A DNA stretch of 64,000 nucleotides from DASRAA01 sp963814165 (GTDB taxonomy: Bacteria > Acidobacteriota > Terriglobia > Terriglobales > Acidobacteriaceae). Shown in pieces: positions 54,550 to 63,729 of this stretch. Position 1 is the stretch's first letter. Every line of letters starts with the position of its first letter. A model generated the notes under the pieces. The model did no database searches. It worked only from the letters and a program-made list of their open reading frames with translations, and was not told where the DNA came from. Location: the NCBI GenBank assembly GCA_963814165.1, contig CAWFBW010000001.1, positions 124,001 through 188,000 on the forward strand, given 5' to 3'. The translations under genes were made by a program, and so were the position numbers.

Positions 54550-55845
54550 ATGCCTGAAAAGCCCATTATCGCGGTATTCGGACTCGGTTACGTCGGATGC
54601 GTCACAGCCGCTTGCTTCGCAGAACTCGGTTTTCGTGTCATCGGCGTCGATGTCGACGAACGCAAGGTAGAAGCCATACGCGAAGGCCGATCCCCGTTTT
54701 ACGAGCCTGGACTGGAGCCTCTGATCGCCAAGCACCTTCGCGGCGGAGCGCTGCAAGCTACTCTCTCCACAGGGGATGCGCTGCGGGACGCCGATTTCGC
54801 TTTCCTGTGCGTCGGCACGCCTTCTGCTGCCAATGGAAATCTCAATTTGGATTATTTGCGGAAGGTTTCTTCCGATATCGGCATGCATCTGGATGGGCGT
54901 TCCAAACCGCTGACTGTGGTGGTGCGGAGCACGGTGTTTCCGGGAAGTTGCGATGAGGTGGTAGCGCCGTATGTTGAACCCAAGGCGGCAGTAGTTTCGA
55001 ATCCCGAGTTTCTGCGGGAAGGTACTGCAGTGAAAGACTTTATGGAGCCTTCGCTGGTGGTGGTTGGCAGCCATGATCGCGCTGCCGCCGAGCGGGTTGC
55101 CGCGCTCTACACCGGATTGCCGGTGGAAACCTCGGTGGTCGCCCTGCGGACTGCGGAACTTATCAAGTACACCTGTAACACGTTCCACGCGTTGAAGATA
55201 GCCTTTGCCAACGAGATCGGCACGCTGTCGGCCTCGCTGGGCCTCGACGGCGCTGAGGTCATGGATACCGTCTGCAAAGACACTAAGCTCAACATTTCAA
55301 AGGCCTATATGAAGCCGGGCTTCGCCTTTGGCGGCTCGTGCCTGCCCAAGGACCTACGCGGGCTTACCTATCGCGCCCGCCAGCTTGATCTCGAACTGCC
55401 GCTGCTGAACTCGGTAATGCCCAGTAACGAGGCGCATATCGCGCGGGCGTTCCGGCGAATTATGGAGACTGGCAGCCGCAAAATCGGCGTGTACGGGCTC
55501 AGCTTCAAGCCCGACACCGACGACCTGCGCGAGAGTCCCGGCGTTGCACTCATCGAGCGCCTCATCGGCAAAGGTATTGATATTAAAGTATTTGATCCCT
55601 ACATTCAGTTGGACGCAATCTACGGCAGCAACCTGGGATTCCTGCTCAGCTCGCTGCCCCACATCGGCCGCTCAATGGAAAAGAGCCTGGAAAGCATAAT
55701 GGGCTGGGCGGAACTGATTGTGGTGACCCAGAACCCAAATGCTGAATCACAACGAATACTCGATCAGTCGCCCGTGCCGATTATCGATGTGGCCAGCGCG
55801 GAAATCCCAGCGGCACCGAAGCTCGAGCCGACGCGGTGGATTTAA
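54550..55845 (+). CDS. GDP-mannose/UDP-glucose 6-dehydrogenase family protein, AlgD-like
   Basis: 431-residue NAD-dependent nucleotide-sugar dehydrogenase that oxidises C6 of a nucleotide hexose to a uronic acid. N-terminal Rossmann motif IAVFGLGYVGCVTAACFAELGFRVIGVDVD, then SPFYEPGLEPLI. The catalytic cysteine is in KPGFAFGGSCLPKDLRGLTYRA. The central VMDTVCKDTKLNISKAYMKPGFAFGG is closer to GDP-mannose dehydrogenase (AlgD) than to UDP-glucose dehydrogenase. The C-terminal domain has GLSFKPDTDDLRESPGV. AAGGA precedes the ATG. It likely feeds uronic acid to the exopolysaccharide. Which sugar nucleotide is used is uncertain. Confidence 0.88.
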   Translation: MPEKPIIAVFGLGYVGCVTAACFAELGFRVIGVDVDERKVEAIREGRSPFYEPGLEPLIAKHLRGGALQATLSTGDALRDADFAFLCVGTPSAANGNLNLDYLRKVSSDIGMHLDGRSKPLTVVVRSTVFPGSCDEVVAPYVEPKAAVVSNPEFLREGTAVKDFMEPSLVVVGSHDRAAAERVAALYTGLPVETSVVALRTAELIKYTCNTFHALKIAFANEIGTLSASLGLDGAEVMDTVCKDTKLNISKAYMKPGFAFGGSCLPKDLRGLTYRARQLDLELPLLNSVMPSNEAHIARAFRRIMETGSRKIGVYGLSFKPDTDDLRESPGVALIERLIGKGIDIKVFDPYIQLDAIYGSNLGFLLSSLPHIGRSMEKSLESIMGWAELIVVTQNPNAESQRILDQSPVPIIDVASAEIPAAPKLEPTRWI

Positions 55846-55864
55846 CTTATTCTCTGCATTAGGC

Positions 55865-56845
55865 TTACGGAAGTTCTCCTTCCTCTACCAGCGCTTGGGT
55901 TTGGGTTGATTTTCCGGTGCCTCGGCTGATGAGGAAGACGGCCAGCAGCGTCAGGAGACCGGCCAGCAGCACGTGGACGTTGATTACCTCGCTGGCCCAG
56001 AGCCATCCCATAACTACTGCAATTACAGGGTTTACGTAGGTATGGGTCGAGACCAGCGTGGGCGAAACATGGTCGAGCAGCCAGGTGTAGGCGGTAAACG
56101 TGATGATGGAGCCGAAGGTAATCAAGTAGGCCAGCGAGAGCCAGGAGCGGGGCGTGACCGCTGCCATGTGAAGCTTGGAATACTCTCCAGTTACGCCCGC
56201 AACTGATAGCAAAATAAGGGACCCAATGATCTCCGGCATGCCCGCCCGGGCGAGCGCGTTGCGGGGCAACGGGGCCTTCAGCGAATACATCACACCTGCC
56301 GACCAGGCCAATGTTCCCAACAAGATAGCGACGGAGCCGATGACGACGGCGTGATTGCCGGAGAGCGTTTCCTCGCCGACGAGCAGGCCGACACCGGCAA
56401 TGCCGAGGAGCAATCCCATGATGGTCTTTCCTGTAAGTCGTTCGCCATGAGTCAGTAAAGCAGCCATGACGGCGATCCAGATGGGCTCGCTGGCGATGAG
56501 CAGCGCGGCCCAGCCGGAGGGCACTACGGTCTCAGCCCAATGCAGGCTGCCGTGGCCTAAGACGAAGTAAAGAAAGCCCAAAACGACGCTGGCACGCCAT
56601 TCGCGCCAGGTTGGGCGATAGCCGCGAAGGTAGGCCCAACTCAGCAAGAATGTTCCGGCGATGACGTGGCGGAAGCCGGCGACGACCAGCGGCGGGATGG
56701 TCTCCACCGCGTAACGTATTGCAAGATAGGTAGATCCCCAGACAACGTAGATGGCGAGGAAGGCTAGCAAAAGCGCAAGACGGCTGGGCGGGGCGGGTCC
56801 GGCCGGTCGCCGGCGGGTTCCGAAGCTGGCGGAACTGCTCGTCAT
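55865..56845 (-). CDS. EamA/DMT-family drug/metabolite exporter
   Basis: 326 residues with ten transmembrane helices in two EamA repeats. AIYVVWGSTYLAIRYAVETIPPLVVAGFRHVIAGTFLL is the classical first helix pair, and SEPIWIAVMAALLTHGERLTGKTIMGLLLGIAGVGLL closes the first repeat. The second repeat ends with STHTYVNPVIAVVMGWLWASEVINVHVLLAGLLTLLAVFLI. Substrate unknown (amino acids or metabolites are typical). Its tail faces the sugar dehydrogenase gene with a 20-bp gap, convergent. Confidence 0.9.
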   Translation of the reverse strand: MTSSSASFGTRRRPAGPAPPSRLALLLAFLAIYVVWGSTYLAIRYAVETIPPLVVAGFRHVIAGTFLLSWAYLRGYRPTWREWRASVVLGFLYFVLGHGSLHWAETVVPSGWAALLIASEPIWIAVMAALLTHGERLTGKTIMGLLLGIAGVGLLVGEETLSGNHAVVIGSVAILLGTLAWSAGVMYSLKAPLPRNALARAGMPEIIGSLILLSVAGVTGEYSKLHMAAVTPRSWLSLAYLITFGSIITFTAYTWLLDHVSPTLVSTHTYVNPVIAVVMGWLWASEVINVHVLLAGLLTLLAVFLISRGTGKSTQTQALVEEGELP

Positions 56846-56943
56846 GGAAAGCGAAATCGCTGGTCGCAGTATACGCGGCGAAACGGTCTAAAATGAGGGT
56901 GTTATAACGACCATTATAATGTCATTTCAGAGGGAATTTTGAG

Positions 56944-57711
56944 TCAGTTTTTCGCTGACTGGCTGTCGTGATTTTCGCCGGAAGCCTGGACCCGGTAGTT
57001 TTCATACCGGATCTTGAGGACCGAGCGCCCGCCGAGGCGGACATCGGAAACCGTCTCGTTGGAAGACGGCAGGTAAAATTCGCCGATCTTCTGGTACTGA
57101 TGATGGATCTCAGATTTCTTGATCCAGAACGACGGGTTCTTCGCAGGCTCGGCGTCGATGCGAACCACCGCGAAGTCCGTAGCGTCAATCCAGATGGTGC
57201 CACGGTAGAGAAACTTGGTCTCATGCAAGGGCTCGACGTCCATCACGTATGAGTCGCGGCCGGCGGAGGCATCGCACCCGCGCAACGTGAAGTGGTAATT
57301 GGCGGTGGTAAGCGCTGTGGCTTTTCGATTGGATTCATCACTGGAGGATTCCTGCTCGGACTCGAGCAACCGATGCAGCACGCGGCTCAGGATGAGTTTC
57401 GAGCCTGACTCGGAAATGACGGTGAACTGCTTGGTCCCGGGCGCGAGGTAGGAGACGTTGACCTTCATCTCAGCGTTGCGCGAGGAGGGAAAGCCGGTGT
57501 AGTCGAGGGAGTAATGCCGTTCACCCTCGAAGCCTTGCAGGCGTTGGGCACGCTCGGCGTTTTTGGCGGCGAGGCGCTGGGAGACCTGTTCAGCAGTAAG
57601 ATTCAGCGCAAGACTGCAGGGCTGAATACTATCGTCAAAAGCGGCTGCGGCAGCTACCAACAACGCGGTGCAAAGCAAGCTGACAAGAAAAGTGCTTCGG
57701 ATTGGCGACAT
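56944..57711 (-). CDS. exported protein with LolA/LppX-like fold (putative)
   Basis: About 255 residues. ATG at 57711 (MSPIRSTFLVSLLCTALLVAAAAAF) gives a good signal peptide; a start at 57741 only adds a few residues. The mature protein has VSQRLAAKNAERAQRLQGFEGERHYSLDYTGF. Beta strands follow (AEMKVNVSYLAPGTKQFTVISESG, GTIWIDATDFAVVRIDAEPAKNPSFWIKKSEIHHQYQKIGEFYLPSSN), as in outer-membrane lipoprotein-sorting-like proteins. I do not know its cargo. Monocistronic by context. Confidence 0.6.
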   Translation of the reverse strand: MSPIRSTFLVSLLCTALLVAAAAAFDDSIQPCSLALNLTAEQVSQRLAAKNAERAQRLQGFEGERHYSLDYTGFPSSRNAEMKVNVSYLAPGTKQFTVISESGSKLILSRVLHRLLESEQESSSDESNRKATALTTANYHFTLRGCDASAGRDSYVMDVEPLHETKFLYRGTIWIDATDFAVVRIDAEPAKNPSFWIKKSEIHHQYQKIGEFYLPSSNETVSDVRLGGRSVLKIRYENYRVQASGENHDSQSAKN

Positions 57712-57922
57712 CATAAGCGCGGGGCCGCCGCGGGGGTGCAAGGCAGGTACGACCCGGTAACTGCGATAGCCACGTAACGCTCCTGAAACACATTCTATAA
57801 GGGAAACAACAACAGAAGAGGCCTTAGTTCAATATCACCGCTTCCCTGATTTTCTTCCAGTACAATTCCGACTGCGCGACGGTATCGATTGAGAGGGGTA
57901 ACTGCGCACGCGAGGAATCATC

Positions 57923-58694
57923 ATGGGTCATATCAACACCGAACTACACGAAAATGTTCTGCGCATCTGCATCGACCGTCCGGAAAAGAAGAATGCCCTG
58001 ACGGTGGCGATGTACACCGCGATGGCGGAAGCGGTGGAGCATGGGGAAGCCAACCCCGAGGTGCGGGTGATGCTGCTGCACGGCAACGGGGACTCGTTCA
58101 CCGCGGGCAACGACTTGCAGGACTTCATGGCGAACCCGTGGAAGGGGCAGGACGTGCCTCCGGCGGTGCGCTTCATGCTGGCTGTGGCGCACGCGAAAAA
58201 GCCGGTGATTGTCGCGATACAAGGGTCAACGGTGGGGATCGGTGTGACGATCCTGCTGCACTGCGACCTGGTGTACGCGGCTGATGACGCGAAGTTGGTG
58301 ATGCCGTTCGTGAACCTTGGGCATCATTCCCGAGGCTGGTTCGACGCTGCTGGTGCCGGCGCTGATGGGACATCAGCGGGCGGCGGAGTTGCTGATGCTG
58401 GGGACTCCGATCACGGCACAGCGAGCGTATGAACTGGGGCTGGTGAATGCGGTGGTGACTCCCGAAAAGCTGATGGAGACCGCGATGGCAGCGGCGCAGA
58501 CGCTGTCGGAAAAGCCGGCGGCGGCGATTCGGGCGACTAAGGCGTTGATGAAGAAGCCGATGGCGGAGGAAGTGGAGCGGGTGATCCAGGAGGAGTTGAA
58601 GGAGCTGGCCGAACGGTTGAGTTCTCCGGAGTGCCGCGAGGCGCTGATGGCGTTTCTGCAGAAACGGAAGCCGGATTTCAAGCAGTTTCAGTAG
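57923..58694 (+). CDS. enoyl-CoA hydratase/isomerase family protein, one frameshift
   Basis: Crotonase-fold enzyme, about 256 residues after correction. N-terminal MGHINTELHENVLRICIDRPEKKNALTVAMYTAM; oxyanion-hole segments GDSFTAGNDLQDF and IQGSTVGIGVTILLHCDLVYAADDAKLVMPFVNLG. One extra G in the GGG at 58318-58320 shifts the frame; without it the text is VNLGIIPEAGSTLLVPALMGHQRAAELLMLG, the family active-site loop with glutamate, and it runs to the stop at 58694. The rest is well conserved, so an assembly or sequencing error is likely. Acyl-CoA substrate unknown. Confidence 0.8.
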
Positions 58695-58702
58695 TGCGGA
58701 GA

Positions 58703-58726
58703 AGTTACCACAGAGACACAGAGGCG
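58703..58726. repeat. ACCACAGAGACACAGAGG dispersed repeat
   Basis: A CACAGAG unit repeated immediately after the hydratase gene; a similar unit lies at 53120-53200 in inverse orientation. Confidence 0.5.
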
Positions 58727-58918
58727 AAGAGAAGGCTGGGGATTTTCAACGTGAAAGACACGAAAGGCAATAGATCCACGATGCATCCCCACAGATACAG
58801 CCCCGCCCTGGCCAAAACTGGGCTAGAACGAGGCACCCAGATTGGATTGTGTGTTGCCCGGGCCCCGCGCCCGCCGCACAGCCCGTCGTTCCTGACATCA
58901 CCATCCGCAGATCGAAGA

Positions 58919-59155
58919 TCAGAGGTCCGAGTACGAACGTGTGCCACGCGCCGGTCTTTTCGAAATAAGTCGTCGAAGGAGATGGCCTTTCCACATCCAC
59001 AAGCCCGTAAGAACCATTACAGGAAGAAAGACAAACCGAGTAGCGGGTGCATAGTCTGGAAGTTTTTCAAACGGACTATAAATGTAGCCGAGTATCGGAA
59101 TGGCAAAGACGATGTGAATCCAGCGAAGAATCGAACGTTGGGTGCTTTGGTTCAT
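58919..59155 (-). CDS. small two-helix membrane protein
   Basis: 78 residues from the ATG at 59155, which has GAGGTGG upstream; an in-frame extension to 59212 would overlap the SRPBCC gene. STQRSILRWIHIVFAIPILGYIYSPFEKLPDYAPATRFVFLPVMVLTGLWMWKGHLLRRL shows two transmembrane helices flanking a YSPFE loop. It follows the ArsR-VOC-SRPBCC genes closely and is probably the last gene of that operon. Function unknown. Confidence 0.65.
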   Translation of the reverse strand: MNQSTQRSILRWIHIVFAIPILGYIYSPFEKLPDYAPATRFVFLPVMVLTGLWMWKGHLLRRLISKRPARGTRSYSDL

Positions 59156-59168
59156 GTTCCACCTCGAT

Positions 59169-59753
59169 TCATGACTCTTGAGCCGTCTTCGGTGGCCAGT
59201 TGGGCGTTTCAATACCGAACTGCTTGGCGTACTCGGCGTTCAATCGCTGCCAGCCGAACTTCATGGCCTCGGGGCCGACGATGCGGCCAACCGGCTCGCC
59301 CGCGAGGAGCCGCTGAAGAACATCGAAACAAATGTGCCACCCGGCAGCACCCATCGCGATGAAGCGGCGATCGATGTTGGTCCATAGCGTCAGGCGGGTG
59401 CCGCCATCCAAGGCTTCGAGTTCCCACCGCATATCGTGATCACCCCATTTGTACTCAAGCACCTCGGGGGCGTCTGCCCGTGTGACTGTTGTTTCGGAAA
59501 TCTGCGGCTTCGGCGCTGCAACGGTGGTAAGCTTCACCGCGGCTCCAACCGTACCCAGGTTGCCATCGGCTTCAAAGGGCGCCCACTCGCGCAGATGCGC
59601 GGGGCTGGTGAGCGCCTGCCAGACTTTTTCCGGCGAGTGGCGCAGTTCTCTGACGAGAATGAGCGTCCACTGGTCTTCGCTCTTTTGTACCAGGTCCTTT
59701 CGTATCTGCGCCCCGCTTGCCGGACCAGGTGTGTACTGCTCGCGATCAGTCAT
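59169..59753 (-). CDS. SRPBCC (AHSA1-like) domain protein
   Basis: 194-residue START/Bet v1-like ligand-binding domain. LVRELRHSPEKVWQALTSPAHLREWAPFEADGNLGTVGAAVKLTTV is the characteristic first half, and VLEYKWGDHDMRWELEALDGGTRLTLWTNIDRRF the second. Such genes often sit with ArsR-type regulators, as here. Ligand unknown. ATG at 59753. Confidence 0.85.
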   Translation of the reverse strand: MTDREQYTPGPASGAQIRKDLVQKSEDQWTLILVRELRHSPEKVWQALTSPAHLREWAPFEADGNLGTVGAAVKLTTVAAPKPQISETTVTRADAPEVLEYKWGDHDMRWELEALDGGTRLTLWTNIDRRFIAMGAAGWHICFDVLQRLLAGEPVGRIVGPEAMKFGWQRLNAEYAKQFGIETPNWPPKTAQES

Positions 59754-59774
59754 CTACCTTCTCCTTGCACCGCC

Positions 59775-60167
59775 CTACCGGCGCATCAGCTGGGTGAGCT
59801 GAATCAGGTTGCCGCAGGTGTCGTTCAGCATCGCAATGGTCGAGCCGGTCACCTCGGTGGGCGGCATGGTGAATTCGGCGCCGCGCGCCTTGATGCGCTC
59901 GTAGTCGCCCTTGACGTCGTCGGTGAAAAACATGGCCGCGGGCTGGCCCTGTTGAAATATCGCCTGCTGATACGTTTTGGCCGCGGGATTGTCGTTCCGC
60001 GCCAGTTGCAGCTCAGTGCCTTCGGGATCCTCGGGCGAGGCCACGGTCAGCCAGCGATATGGGCCCTGACTGAAATCGGTCTTCTTGGCAAACCCGAGTA
60101 TCTCCGTATAGAAGTGCAGGGCCTTGTCTTGATCATCCACGTATACGCTGGTCAATTTGATCTTCAT
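59775..60167 (-). CDS. VOC-family (glyoxalase/bleomycin-resistance fold) protein
   Basis: 130 residues. MKIKLTSVYVDDQDKALHFYTEILGFAKKTDF is the typical VOC start. EGTELQLARNDNP, AAMFFTDDVKGDYERIKARGAEFTMPPTEVTG and LNDTCGNLIQLTQ complete the two beta-alpha-beta-beta-beta modules. Usual metal-ligand positions are only partly kept, so function is unclear. It is 15 bp downstream of the ArsR gene, in the same operon. Confidence 0.87.
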   Translation of the reverse strand: MKIKLTSVYVDDQDKALHFYTEILGFAKKTDFSQGPYRWLTVASPEDPEGTELQLARNDNPAAKTYQQAIFQQGQPAAMFFTDDVKGDYERIKARGAEFTMPPTEVTGSTIAMLNDTCGNLIQLTQLMRR

Positions 60168-60182
60168 TTCGTTTCTCCTTTG

Positions 60183-60551
60183 TCACGTTCGCAGTTTGGG
60201 CCGCGTCGTCTTCTCCTTGTGTTTTGTCTTCCTTTTCGTTGGCGCAGGTTCAGCCATGCAGGCGAGGTGGCGTTCGAGAGCATCCAAGTGCGGGGACCAG
60301 AACCGGCGAAACCGAGCCAGCCAGGCATCCACCTCCTGAAATGGTTCAGGCCTCAGCCGGTAGAGACGGCGCTGTGCGTCCACCGTGGATTCCACGAAGC
60401 CGGCCTCGCGCAGCACTCGCAAGTGCTTTGACACCGTCGGCTGCGACATACGAAGTTGGCGCTCGATCTCTCCCACCGACCGTTGGGACGAGACCAGGAG
60501 GCTGAGTATCGCACGGCGGTTTGGCTCCGCAATGATTTCGAAGGATTCCAC
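60183..60551 (-). CDS. ArsR-family winged-helix transcriptional regulator
   Basis: 122 residues from a GTG at 60551 (VESFEIIAEPNRRAILSLLVSSQRSVGEIERQLRMSQPTVSKHLRVLREAGFVESTVDAQRRLYRL). The helix-turn-helix is MSQPTVSKHLRVLREAGFV and the wing DAQRRLYRL; no metal-binding cysteines. A TTG at 60587 would place the start inside the candidate operator and is disfavoured. It is the first gene of an operon with the VOC, SRPBCC and membrane protein genes and probably autoregulates it through 60560-60579. Confidence 0.87.
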   Translation of the reverse strand: MESFEIIAEPNRRAILSLLVSSQRSVGEIERQLRMSQPTVSKHLRVLREAGFVESTVDAQRRLYRLRPEPFQEVDAWLARFRRFWSPHLDALERHLACMAEPAPTKRKTKHKEKTTRPKLRT

Positions 60552-60559
60552 CCATTGAA

Positions 60560-60579
60560 TATACGCTATAGAGCATATA
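60560..60579 (-). promoter_or_regulatory. candidate ArsR-type operator
   Basis: TATACGCTATAGAGCATATA matches its own reverse complement at 16 of 20 positions and lies just upstream of the regulator start codon. Its AT-rich ends could include a -10 element. Inferred autoregulatory site. Confidence 0.45.
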
Positions 60580-60659
60580 CGTGTCAAGGCATATAATGGC
60601 TTCTGACAAATCTAAGAGTGATATTGCAGGTATAAGGGTCCTTCGAATTGTCGCTTCGC

Positions 60660-60955
60660 TTCTCGCTTGGGATGACAAACGACAGAAAGTCTTGGTCGGG
60701 TCGTGAGTGCCCTTCGTTGAAGGCTGACTTTGAAGCGAGTCATTCACCGGGCTGAAGCCCAGTGCTTCCACCGAAAAAGCAGATCCCTCGCGGCGGAAGG
60801 CGGCGTTCGTGATTGCAACGTGTGAGCGTATTCGATCCCACCCTTTCGCAAAGAGCGCGAAAGGATGGGGCACCCGGATTCTTGGTGGTACGAACGAAAT
60901 GCAGGTCCTCGACTCCGGCGCTAACGCGCCTGCGCCGGGATGACAATCCTAAAAT
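60660..60955. repeat. dispersed intergenic repeat cluster
   Basis: Contains GGGCTGAAGCCCAG, AGCAGATCCCTCGCGGCGG, CCCACCCTTTCGCAAAGAGC then GCGAAAGGATGGGGCACCC (an inverted-repeat pair), and CCGGGATGACA. Fragments of the same units occur at 7446-7454, 10584-10630 and 11303-11360. No gene in this space. Confidence 0.65.
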
Positions 60956-60956
60956 C

Positions 60957-63542
60957 TTAGCGGACGCCGGTGACGGTGTAGAGGTCGGAGAGGCGGACGC
61001 GGTAGTCGAAGCCGTAGGTGTTGCCGTCGGGGGTGATGATGGGCGGATCGGGAACTACGCCTCCGATGGGAGCGGTGGAGAGGGTGCGCCACGTGGTGCG
61101 CGCGCCGGTATGGGGGTTGAGTTTGTCCACTTTCACGCCTGCGCCGTTGGCGTCTGCCAAAGCCACATAAAGCTGGCCTTCGCTGGTCCAGCCCAAGCTC
61201 GTTTCGTTGGGCTTCAGACCCTTGATTTCTGCGATCTTCCCGTCGTCCATCGACAATATAGCTTCGCTGAATGTGCCGGTGGCGGCGGCTCGTATTTCCA
61301 CAACGACCCATTTGTCGTCGCGAGAAACCTGTCGATTCAACATTCCTTCAGGTGAGATCGGTTTGGGAGTGCCTCCATTCAGGTCCTGCAACCAAATGCG
61401 CGCAAGGCTCCCGGCCTCATTGCCGGAGTAGATAACCCGCTTGCCGTCGGACAAGAACTGGGGAAAGATGGCGGCCGGAACGAATGTGGGCGGACTGATG
61501 CGGCGAGGCTCGCCGGGGCCGATGGGCAACAACCAGATTTCGTGATTCGGCTCGGTGAGCTTGATGGACAGCGCCCATTTCTTATCACGCGAGAGGGTGG
61601 CCGCATAGCCCTCGCCGATGGGAACGGCGGCCGAGCCGTCGGTGTCCCGTACATACACGGTGTAATTAGACGTGGAAGAGCCCTCCTCTTCGAAGAGGAT
61701 CATCTTGCCGTCTTCGCTGATGTCGCGGAGATAGCTGAAGTCGAGCCAAGAGAGGTCACGGAGAGACTCGCCGTGATTGCTGGAGACGACAATGCCGCGG
61801 CGAGCGATGCCCTGCCCGACCAGGAGTTGCCCTTTGGAGGAGATGTCGCGCAGGTGAATACGGCCCGGCATGGCCAGCGGGTCGCGGGTCTTCCCCGAGA
61901 GCGACAGGGCGTGGACCTCTCCAGACTCGAGAGGAGAGCTGCTCCAGACCTCGTCTCCGCTGACGCTCCAGGCCAGACCCTGAGAGCTTTCGTATAACCG
62001 GCTTGCAGCGACTTTCTCGCCGGTGGTACGTAGGATCATGACGGTGCCGCGATCGTCACTGGGATTGGTGTGGGCGATGAAGGCGATGTACTTGCCGTTG
62101 GGCGAGAAGCGAACATCGTCAATCAGCTTCTCGCGATACAGCACCTTGCCAATGGGGTACTCGAGTTGACAGATTAAGTCGGCAGGAACGTAACGCACGA
62201 TGGCAAGGGCTGAACCGTCTGGGGTGAAGTCGGCAGCCTGGATGTTTTCGATCTCGGGCTTGGGAGCGCTATTGCCGGTGGTGCGGGCAAGATTGCCCGG
62301 AGCGAGAAGCGTCGTGCGGGCCTGCGGAGAGAGCGCAACGGCAAGTTCTCCCTTGCTCGATATTGCCAGCAGGCGCGCGTCCTTGATGCCCATGGGATGG
62401 CCACCGACGCCGTCGGCAGGTACGGAGTAAAGCTCGGGCTCGGCGGCCTCCCAGGCGGCGGTGTAGATGACGTTCTGCCCGTCGGGCGTGAAACGAGCGG
62501 TGCCGGGGGTGCCGCGGCGATAGGTGACCTGATGAAACTGTGCGCCGGTGGCGGGATGCCGAGCCGAGGAAAGCAGCCATCCGGCAAGACCGGCGAGGAG
62601 CACGAGCGCAGCGGCTGCAGCGAAAAGAGAGGTGCGGGTCTTGCGTTCTTTGACCTTGGCGGCGGAGAGGCCTCCGGATGCGGTGAGCGTGGTGACGGAC
62701 TCGAGATCGAACGCCATGTCGCGCGCGGACTGGAAGCGCTGCTCGGGGGCCTTCTCGAGACAGTGGCGGACAATGCGATCGAGCGCGGGCGGAAGCGGGC
62801 GGCCACCGGTTGGCGTCTCGGGCGGGTCGTCGTGAAGGATGGCCGTCATGGTTTCGGCGGTGGTGTCGCGCTGGAAGGCGCGTACACCGCTGAGTATTTC
62901 GTAGAGCACCGCGCCGAAGCTGAAGATGTCGGTACGACAATCCACGGTAGCGCCGCGGACCTGCTCGGGAGACATGTAGCCGGCGGTGCCGACGACGGTG
63001 CCGACTCCCGTGAGCGGCGCGCCTGAAGTCATGGTGCCGACGCGGGTGGCATCGCTGTCATTAGCAACGGTCTTGGCGAGACCGAAGTCGAGGATCTTTA
63101 CGCGGCCTTCGCGGGTAATGAAGATGTTGTCGGGCTTGAGGTCGCGATGAGCGATGTCTTTGCCGTGCGCGGCGGCAAGGCCTTGCGCGGTCTGGACGCC
63201 GTAGTCGATGGCCTTTCGATGCGAGAGGGGGCCACGGGCGAGAATGGCGCGCAGAGTCTCGCCTTCGAGCAGTTCGCAGACCATGTAAGGCGTGCCGTCC
63301 TGCTGACCGAGGTCGTGGACGCCGAGAATGTTGGGGTGATTGAGCGCGGCGATGGCGCGGGCTTCCTGCTCGAAACGACGCAGGCGGTCGGCGTCGGCGG
63401 CGAAGGACGCAGGAAGAATTTTGACGGCGACGTCGCGTCCGAGACGCTGATCGCAGGCGCGGTAAACTTCGCCCATTCCGCCAGCGCCGATAAGCGCAAC
63501 GAGTTCGTAAGGTCCGAGCTTGGTACCGGGAGTCAGAGCCAT
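60957..63542 (-). CDS. membrane Ser/Thr protein kinase with C-terminal WD40/PD40-like propeller
   Basis: About 861 residues. ATG at 63542 begins MALTPGTKLGPYELVALIGAGGMGEVYRACDQRLGRDVAVKIL, the PknB/Hanks-type start with glycine loop and catalytic lysine. IAHRDLKPDNIFI is the catalytic loop, ILDFGLAK the DFG motif and TAGYMSPEQVRG the activation segment. After residue 310 a single transmembrane helix (TSLFAAAAALVLLAGLAGWLL) leads to an extracytoplasmic beta-propeller of TolB/PD40-type repeats (FTPDGQNVIYTA, FSPNGKYIAFIAH, FLSDGKRVIYSGNE). This layout is common in Acidobacteriota. Sensed signal unknown. Confidence 0.92.
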   Translation of the reverse strand: MALTPGTKLGPYELVALIGAGGMGEVYRACDQRLGRDVAVKILPASFAADADRLRRFEQEARAIAALNHPNILGVHDLGQQDGTPYMVCELLEGETLRAILARGPLSHRKAIDYGVQTAQGLAAAHGKDIAHRDLKPDNIFITREGRVKILDFGLAKTVANDSDATRVGTMTSGAPLTGVGTVVGTAGYMSPEQVRGATVDCRTDIFSFGAVLYEILSGVRAFQRDTTAETMTAILHDDPPETPTGGRPLPPALDRIVRHCLEKAPEQRFQSARDMAFDLESVTTLTASGGLSAAKVKERKTRTSLFAAAAALVLLAGLAGWLLSSARHPATGAQFHQVTYRRGTPGTARFTPDGQNVIYTAAWEAAEPELYSVPADGVGGHPMGIKDARLLAISSKGELAVALSPQARTTLLAPGNLARTTGNSAPKPEIENIQAADFTPDGSALAIVRYVPADLICQLEYPIGKVLYREKLIDDVRFSPNGKYIAFIAHTNPSDDRGTVMILRTTGEKVAASRLYESSQGLAWSVSGDEVWSSSPLESGEVHALSLSGKTRDPLAMPGRIHLRDISSKGQLLVGQGIARRGIVVSSNHGESLRDLSWLDFSYLRDISEDGKMILFEEEGSSTSNYTVYVRDTDGSAAVPIGEGYAATLSRDKKWALSIKLTEPNHEIWLLPIGPGEPRRISPPTFVPAAIFPQFLSDGKRVIYSGNEAGSLARIWLQDLNGGTPKPISPEGMLNRQVSRDDKWVVVEIRAAATGTFSEAILSMDDGKIAEIKGLKPNETSLGWTSEGQLYVALADANGAGVKVDKLNPHTGARTTWRTLSTAPIGGVVPDPPIITPDGNTYGFDYRVRLSDLYTVTGVR

Positions 63543-63729
63543 GAGGGTGAATCGCATTATAGCGTGATTGATGGCGTTCTCCGCGGGCTGGGCGTACGTG
63601 CTGTTGAGACTTAAAGACCCACACAATCCAAAAGCAGGATTGTGTGGGTCACCCGGTGCACGTTGAACTTGGTAATATCAGTTCACTACTTTCTCTCTCA
63701 ACGCTAGACAACCAGAACCTGGAGGATGA

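Noticed and set aside
59436..60431. 331-codon open frame crossing the SRPBCC, VOC and ArsR genes on the opposite strand
   Set aside because: It runs antisense through three compact, recognisable genes and their spacers.
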